Shown here one piece after another: positions 6,426 to 9,460 of a DNA stretch of 9,460 nt. The notes under the pieces were generated by a model, which saw only the letters and a list, made by a program, of their open reading frames with translations, did not search any database and had not been told where the DNA came from. The stretch lies in NCBI GenBank assembly GCA_964431075.1, contig CAYSID010000027.1, positions 1 through 9,460 of the forward strand, in the 5' to 3' direction. The stretch comes from CAYHSW01 sp964431075. GTDB lineage: Bacteria; Patescibacteriota; Microgenomatia; JAMCZE01. How positions within the stretch are numbered: the stretch's first letter is position 1; the number at the start of each line of letters is the position of its first letter. The position numbers and the translations under genes were made by a program.

Positions 6426-6434
6426 ATTATATCA
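6426..6434 (-). promoter_or_regulatory. Extended -10 promoter, 6 nt before ATG 6419
   Basis: On the minus strand TGA-TATAAT is followed by 6 nt and the ATG. No good -35 is seen at the usual spacing, as can be true of extended -10 promoters. A leaderless transcript is predicted. Confidence 0.6.
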
Positions 6435-6459
6435 GAGCCAGATTATCAAACCTAGCTCT
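6434..6459. promoter_or_regulatory. Possible operator, imperfect inverted repeat
   Basis: AGAGCCAG (6434-6441) and CTAGCTCT (6452-6459) match as inverted arms at seven of eight positions with a 10-nt spacer, immediately upstream of the -10 of the 6419 gene. The centre-to-centre spacing of 18 bp fits a dimeric regulator. No regulator is identified. Confidence 0.3.
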
Positions 6460-6517
6460 AAACACATTTTGAACTCTAAAGACTGTCTCCTTAAGAGAGT
6501 TTTGAAAAAAAGTTAGT

Positions 6518-7159
6518 TTAGCGTTGTCCAAAAACGATATCCACCGTGGTGCCGGAAACGGCGGCGCAGGCCAGGTTCCAGGCGGGGTTTAGCTGGTTAT
6601 CACGGTGTTCGACGTCGGCATTAAAGACCCACTCGATCAAATGAACGCCGGAAAGGACATAGCCATAGGAGGCGTTTTCCCCGGCGGCTTTAACGTCAAG
6701 CCATGGCCAGCTGTCTTCTTTAGCCATAAACTCGGAAAAACCTTTATGCCCGTCAAGCCCGCCGGCCGTGTTTTGCTCCTCGGCCCGTTGCTTGGCCAGC
6801 TTGCAGATGTTTTCATCCTCTCTGACGGTCCCAACGCCATGATTTTTCCGGTAATTATTTAAAGCCGCCAAGATTTCTTGGGGCGTCCCCATTTTTTCAT
6901 CAGCGCCCACGTAGGTCCGGTATAAATGCTCGCCAAGCTTTTCTGTGGTTCCCCAAGGCACATTATTTGAATCTTGAATCTGGAATCTAGAATCTGGGGT
7001 TGGTAACGGATAATTATTTTCTGGAACAATATTTTTGGTTGGAATAATAACAGTTCTAGTTACAGAGACTAGTGGAGCGGGTTTTTTTATTTGGTTGGGG
7101 AATAAAAAAATCGCCAGAGAATTGAGCAATCCGAAAAAAAGAACGAGGATCGTTCCCAT
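6518..7159 (-). CDS. Exported CAP/SCP-domain protein
   Basis: A hydrophobic signal or anchor (about 3-20) is followed by a Pro-rich linker to about residue 90 and a CAP (SCP/PR-1) domain at about 93-213. The domain starts with the helix ILAALNNYRKNHGV (96-109) and contains the four conserved cavity residues: H138 (DGHKG), E161 (AGENAS), E176 (IEWV) and H185 (EHRDNQLNP), then the closing strands ending in VDIVFGQR. Bacterial CAP proteins are secreted or anchored, bind metal ions or lipids, and rarely have a proven role; SpoIVFA-like or YkwD-like naming would be equally loose. The start ATG gives a good signal sequence and lies 6 nt after an extended -10. The linker is encoded partly by a 7-bp tandem repeat whose copy number would change the frame. 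Confidence 0.88.
   Translation of the reverse strand: MGTILVLFFGLLNSLAIFLFPNQIKKPAPLVSVTRTVIIPTKNIVPENNYPLPTPDSRFQIQDSNNVPWGTTEKLGEHLYRTYVGADEKMGTPQEILAALNNYRKNHGVGTVREDENICKLAKQRAEEQNTAGGLDGHKGFSEFMAKEDSWPWLDVKAAGENASYGYVLSGVHLIEWVFNADVEHRDNQLNPAWNLACAAVSGTTVDIVFGQR
6969..6996. repeat. 7-bp tandem repeat, four units, inside the CAP gene
   Basis: GAATCTN is present four times in tandem with the seventh base varying (T, G, A, G). On the coding strand this encodes DSRFQIQDS, residues about 56-64, in the linker between signal anchor and CAP domain. The unit is not a multiple of three. Confidence 0.9.
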
Positions 7160-7165
7160 GGTTTT

Positions 7166-7174
7166 ATTTTACCA
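7166..7174 (-). promoter_or_regulatory. Extended -10 promoter, 6 nt before ATG 7159
   Basis: On the minus strand TGG-TAAAAT is followed by AAAACC and the ATG. No clear -35 and no Shine-Dalgarno are visible. A leaderless mRNA for the CAP gene is predicted. Confidence 0.5.
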
Positions 7175-7246
7175 CGATTAATTTAGCTCACTGGCGCGAA
7201 TATTTAGCCACACGGTGGACGCCCGGTTGGGTTTTTAAAGGGTTTC

Positions 7247-7273
7247 TTGAAAACGCACGTGCGTCTGTAAGAT
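7247..7273 (+). promoter_or_regulatory. Possible promoter with a palindrome in its spacer
   Basis: TTGAAA (7247-7252) and TAAGAT (7268-7273) are 15 nt apart, somewhat short. The spacer begins with the perfect 12-bp palindrome ACGCACGTGCGT (7253-7264), placed where a repressor would block RNA polymerase. It would drive the orphan gene at 7404 with a leader of about 120 nt. Confidence 0.35.
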
Positions 7274-7292
7274 ACCATTGGGTACCATTGGG
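7273..7292. repeat. 10-bp tandem repeat in the intergenic region
   Basis: TACCATTGGG occurs twice head-to-tail and is followed by a partial third unit (TA, then AGGG). The period is close to one helical turn, so a protein could bind both units on one face. It lies just downstream of the possible -10. Confidence 0.8.
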
Positions 7293-7309
7293 TAAGGGAA
7301 TATGAGGAG

Positions 7310-7417
7310 ATGCCGGAATCGGGTAACTTCGGCGAACTAATGAAGACGAATTGGGGGAAGCGAATCAAAAAAACGAGTCAACCCCAACTTCACACTGGGT
7401 TGCATGAAGAAACATGA
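7310..7417 (+). CDS. Possible 35-aa small ORF before the orphan gene
   Basis: An ATG at 7310 opens a 35-codon frame (MPESGNFGELMKTNWGKRIK...) that ends at TGA 7415-7417, overlapping the first codons of the frame at 7404. AAGGGA at 7294-7299 is 10 nt upstream. It might be an upstream ORF coupled to the next gene, or chance. I see no family resemblance. Confidence 0.2.
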   Translation: MPESGNFGELMKTNWGKRIKKTSQPQLHTGLHEET

Positions 7418-7769
7418 GGAAAAAGGGAAAATCGGGAACATGACAGCGAGAGTTTTGATAAGAAGGGGAGAGAAGGTATTTTATATTGGCGATCCTATCT
7501 CGGAGGGGGTGTCAATTGAGGCGATAGGGGCTGGTGGTAGTCCGACTATGGTAAGTGTTTTGAGGAAGGGAAACGGTGTTGATGTTTATGAAAGGACGAG
7601 GAACAAGGAGCGTCGTTGTCGGCAGGTTATGTGTGATGGAGAAAGAGGCGGCGCTGTCCCGATCTATTTTAACCTTAAAAATAAGAAGGCGATTTTAGAT
7701 TTCCAGCTGTATTGTTTGGGTTCACGAAATCGTGAGCCTTGGTTAGAGAAGATGTTAACTAAGGGTTGA
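7404..7769 (+). CDS. Orphan basic protein
   Basis: The frame encodes 121 aa from ATG 7404 or 109 aa from ATG 7440 (MTARVLIRRGEK); neither has a clear ribosome site and the frame is open upstream to 7344, so the start is uncertain. The product is rich in Arg/Lys with short predicted strands (KVFYIGDPI, PTMVSVLR, AVPIYFNL, AILDFQLYCL) and three Cys but no CxxC pair. There is no signal peptide or membrane helix, so it should be cytoplasmic; the basic charge would allow nucleic-acid binding, but nothing proves it. An inverted repeat, GGTTGA/TCAACC with an 11-nt loop (7764-7786), spans the stop but lacks a T-run. It is isolated between a divergent and a convergent gene. Confidence 0.5.
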   Translation: MKKHEEKGKIGNMTARVLIRRGEKVFYIGDPISEGVSIEAIGAGGSPTMVSVLRKGNGVDVYERTRNKERRCRQVMCDGERGGAVPIYFNLKNKKAILDFQLYCLGSRNREPWLEKMLTKG

Positions 7770-7948
7770 GAGTTGCTTATTCAACCGGACAGAAAGGACG
7801 GTAGTTTTCCTGAGTTTTCAGAAATGAAGTTTCCCTTGTCTTAATTGGTCAATTTGCTTTATGCCCGTTGAATTACTTTAATCGTTGACAGAGTGGGGAT
7901 TTTCTTACGTACCCAGCTTCAAAGATGGCAATTGTTTTTTCCGGCAAT

Positions 7949-8959
7949 TTAATCATACATCATATACCCCTGACCGCGGATGGTGAAGATTAGCTCCTGA
8001 TAGACCTCGTGGTCTTTGATTTTCTTGCGGATTTTTTCCATGAGTTTGGCGATGGAGGCAAGATTAAACCGGTCCAAGGCTTCCTCGGAGTCGCCCCAGA
8101 ACAGGTCGCCGATTTCGTCATAGGTGACCAGCTTTCCCTTGTTGGCCGCCAGATGGCAAAGAACCCGTCTCTCGGTGGGAGTGAATGTGTTGGCGACGGT
8201 TTGGCCGGCGATGACCAGACTTTCTTTTTCCAAAGAGATAATGGGGGTAAGGGGGAATCCCAGTTTGGCCAAGTAATCCCGCGCCTCGGCGGCCAGATTT
8301 TCCGGCAGATCTGGCAAGCCGGTGACTGTTGGGCGGTAATCGTAATCAAAGATCTTGCCCAGAACCGAGCTAGTCATTAAAAAATCGGTTACGGCTTCTT
8401 TTTGATACCATTCCGTTAGTTTAGAAACCGGCCGGCAAGTCCAGAGAATTTGGGTAAGGATTGTTTCCGCCAGCTGGGCCGGGCCGAAATCCAGACGGAT
8501 GGTGTGGTAAAATTCGTAGCCGTTGTTTTTTCGTTCAAAATAAAAGCTGCCAACGGTTCCAAACTCCACCGGCAAAACTTTAATAAACAAAATATTCTTT
8601 AAATCAAGTTTGGGCAGAAATTTGGTGAGACTGGCAAAAAAATTTTTCTCCCGCTTTTTCCATCCCCGCTCCAGATTTTTCCCGCCCGGTCCCGGGCCGA
8701 TTTTAATCAGGGAGGTTATCTTTTCCGGAAAGAAGTAGTCAAAGTCTTCAGCTGTGTATCCGGATAACCCTTCCCACAACCGCCGAGGATATTTTAGATT
8801 GGGAAAATAAACCGCCCGAGGTTCTTTTTCCACCAACCGGGGCAAAATCAGAAAGCGGCGGGCCTGATAATAGCCGCAACGGATTTGTTTGGCCAAATAG
8901 GTTAGATACTGTTGTCTGGCCTCAACTGTGTCTTCAAAAATCACCGGCGGATATCCCAT
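7949..8959 (-). CDS. Winged-helix (OmpR/PhoB-type) regulator with a large N-terminal domain
   Basis: Residues about 245-336 form an OmpR/PhoB-type C-terminal winged helix: LVIAGQTV strand, FTPTERRVL (259-267) as the 'LT..E..LL' helix, VTYDEIGDLFW (278-288), the recognition helix SIAKLMEKIRKKI (302-314) and the wing IFTIRGQGYMM (324-334). The first 240 residues are not a receiver domain: the expected phospho-Asp and Lys pattern is absent. They contain FGTVGSFYF (133-141), a strand pair with YHTIRLDFG, and a helix WYQKEAVTDFLM (184-195). I associate this layout with CPR regulators of unknown signal, from memory only. ATG 8959 is fixed by a strong promoter ending 6 nt upstream. It is divergent from the gene at 9038. 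DNA binding is well supported; target and signal are unknown. Confidence 0.85.
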   Translation of the reverse strand: MGYPPVIFEDTVEARQQYLTYLAKQIRCGYYQARRFLILPRLVEKEPRAVYFPNLKYPRRLWEGLSGYTAEDFDYFFPEKITSLIKIGPGPGGKNLERGWKKREKNFFASLTKFLPKLDLKNILFIKVLPVEFGTVGSFYFERKNNGYEFYHTIRLDFGPAQLAETILTQILWTCRPVSKLTEWYQKEAVTDFLMTSSVLGKIFDYDYRPTVTGLPDLPENLAAEARDYLAKLGFPLTPIISLEKESLVIAGQTVANTFTPTERRVLCHLAANKGKLVTYDEIGDLFWGDSEEALDRFNLASIAKLMEKIRKKIKDHEVYQELIFTIRGQGYMMYD

Positions 8960-8965
8960 AGTTGT

Positions 8966-8994
8966 ATTGTAGCACTTGGGTTTATTTAGTTCAA
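8966..8994 (-). promoter_or_regulatory. Promoter of the winged-helix gene, leaderless
   Basis: On the minus strand TTGAAC (complement of 8989-8994), exactly 17 nt ending in TGC, and TACAAT (complement of 8966-8971) are followed by ACAACT and the ATG at 8959. This is the clearest of the leaderless-type promoters in the window. Confidence 0.75.
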
Positions 8995-9022
8995 GCGGGG
9001 TTCAAGAAGAAAAATTAATAAC

Positions 9023-9031
9023 TGTTAGCAT
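9023..9031 (+). promoter_or_regulatory. Extended -10, 6 nt before ATG 9038
   Basis: TGT-TAGCAT is followed by CACGAT and the ATG. The hexamer is a weak -10 and no -35 is evident, but spacing and TGn match the other genes here. It shares a 78-bp divergent region with the winged-helix promoter. Confidence 0.4.
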
Positions 9032-9037
9032 CACGAT

Positions 9038-9349
9038 ATGCCCATCGTGTTATTTCAAAGAAGAAGGGAAATTGATCGCAAGGGTATGTTTACCGAATCT
9101 GTTGCTAAACTATTGGATCAAGTCCAAAAAAGTGGGTCGCGGATTGGGGTTCGCCATTTGGTAGACGACCGGTTTTATCTAAGGCCACGAGGGGGATATT
9201 CCGTTGGAAAAGTATACTGTTTAACTAGATTTTCTTTCCAAATTTCGGCTCCGGATCCGGTATCTCCGGAGGAGGCTGAGCTGGTTTGCTTAGTTGGTGG
9301 TGAATCCATAAAAATTGTTCATGTGTGGAAAATAACTCAATTGTCCTGA
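9038..9349 (+). CDS. Orphan small protein divergent from the winged-helix gene
   Basis: The 103-aa product has no recognised domain, signal peptide or membrane helix. Its N-terminal third is basic and helical (FQRRREIDRKG, ESVAKLLDQVQKSGSRIG); the rest looks beta-rich (VYCLTRFSFQI, ELVCLVGGESIKIVHVW). The amphipathic N-terminus followed by strands could suit a small nucleotide- or nucleic-acid-associated protein, but this is a guess. The ATG is chosen because an extended -10 ends 6 nt before it; no Shine-Dalgarno is present. Divergent placement makes it a candidate target of the winged-helix regulator. It ends at TGA 9347-9349. Confidence 0.5.
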   Translation: MPIVLFQRRREIDRKGMFTESVAKLLDQVQKSGSRIGVRHLVDDRFYLRPRGGYSVGKVYCLTRFSFQISAPDPVSPEEAELVCLVGGESIKIVHVWKITQLS

Positions 9350-9407
9350 GGCGGGAGAGGTAAGTAATAAGTAAAAAAGATTCAAAAAGGAATATTTTCC
9401 ATAGGTG

Positions 9408-9437
9408 TTGAATAACGATACGTTAGTATGATATACT
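9408..9437 (+). promoter_or_regulatory. Promoter of the gene at the right edge
   Basis: TTGAAT (9408-9413), an 18-nt spacer ending in TGA and TATACT (9432-9437) lie 7 nt before ATG 9445. The arrangement again predicts a leaderless or nearly leaderless transcript. The -10 is inside an inverted repeat. Confidence 0.65.
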
Positions 9438-9441
9438 AACG
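9421..9441. promoter_or_regulatory. Operator: perfect 9-bp inverted repeat over the -10
   Basis: CGTTAGTAT (9421-9429), a 3-nt centre GAT, and ATACTAACG (9433-9441) are perfect inverted arms. The site covers the -10 box, so a bound dimer would repress. The next gene starts 4 nt later, as expected for autoregulation by a small DNA-binding protein such as an antitoxin. Confidence 0.7.
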
Positions 9442-9444
9442 ATC

Positions 9445-9460
9445 ATGCAAATCAAACTAC
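9445..9460 (+). CDS. Start of a gene leaving the window (MQIKL...)
   Basis: Only five codons and one base are visible: M Q I K L. The start is supported by the promoter and operator just upstream. The operator layout suggests a regulator or antitoxin, and MQIKL is compatible with AbrB/MazE-type or RelB-type starts, but so short a piece proves nothing. Confidence 0.5.

Larger units (their letters stand above)
7160..7403. other. Divergent intergenic region between the CAP gene and the orphan gene
   Basis: These 244 bases contain the -10 of the CAP gene, CCAC-ACG-GTGG (a tiny hairpin near 7208-7218), the possible plus promoter with its palindrome, the 10-bp tandem repeat and a possible 35-aa ORF. 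No tRNA or recognisable riboswitch is seen. The density of short symmetric motifs suggests regulatory DNA or a structured leader. Confidence 0.5.

Noticed and set aside
6472..6501. AACTCT/AGAGTT inverted repeat after the CAP gene as a terminator
   Set aside because: The stem is only 6 bp with an 18-nt loop, and the T-run lies before rather than after it on the relevant strand.
7764..7786. GGTTGA/TCAACC hairpin as a terminator of the orphan gene
   Set aside because: No T-run follows and the loop is 11 nt; it may be chance.
7770..7948. Hidden gene or RNA in the gap before the winged-helix gene
   Set aside because: The frame after TGA 7769 stays open only 23 codons with no start or resemblance; TTGACA near 7885 has no matching -10 at usual spacing.
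8009..8380. Plus-strand 123-aa frame
   Set aside because: It is antisense to the well-supported winged-helix domain and has no ribosome site or promoter.
1..9460. CRISPR array, tRNA, rRNA or replication origin
   Set aside because: No regularly spaced repeats, cloverleaf or rRNA-like segment was seen on either strand by reading; the repeats present are short or are copies of a gene end.

Overview
The window looks like a piece of a Candidate Phyla Radiation (Patescibacteria) genome, most likely Microgenomates-like. This rests on gene content, not a database match: Cys-rich 'CGNG..C' surface repeats, a four-domain ribosomal protein S1 with a polar N-terminal tail, a winged-helix protein fused to an N-terminal domain I associate with this group, a degenerate four-helix-bundle (23S IVS-type) element, and many small orphan membrane or exported proteins. 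The genetic code looks standard: the long reading frames use TGG for Trp and end in TAA or TAG.

Layout. 1-2256 (+): the 3' part of a large secreted Cys-rich protein with an HELTH zinc-peptidase motif. 2296-3451 (+): promoter and gene for S1, with an 18-codon reading frame overlapping its start. 3456-4730 (+): a compact cassette with its own promoter and two orphan genes, lying between two perfect 82-bp copies of the 3' end of the S1 gene. 4809-5251: a decayed IVS-like element (four-helix-bundle gene, minus strand) bracketed by inverted AATTGCCAATT repeats. 5263-5700 (+): a YdjM-like membrane protein gene with an in-frame TGA. 5697-7159 (-): a two-anchor membrane protein and a CAP-domain exported protein. 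7160-7403: an intergenic region with a 12-bp palindrome and a 10-bp tandem repeat. 7404-7769 (+): an orphan protein. 7949-8959 (-): the winged-helix regulator. 9038-9349 (+): an orphan protein. 9408-9460 (+): promoter, perfect inverted-repeat operator and first codons of a gene leaving the window.

Two patterns cut across the window. First, six genes (starts at 5263, 6419, 7159, 8959, 9038 and 9445) have a sigma70-type -10 box, usually with an upstream TGn, ending only 6-7 nt before the ATG, and no Shine-Dalgarno. This predicts leaderless mRNAs. S1 and the first cassette gene instead have ordinary 5' leaders with a purine-rich ribosome site. Second, the stretch from the end of S1 to about 5700 is a hotspot of insertion and decay: duplicated gene end, inserted cassette, decayed mobile element and nonsense-interrupted neighbour in about 2.3 kb.

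Several products (Cys-rich peptidase, CAP protein, two anchored proteins) are predicted to act at or outside the membrane, which suits an episymbiont-type surface, but no pathway links them visibly.
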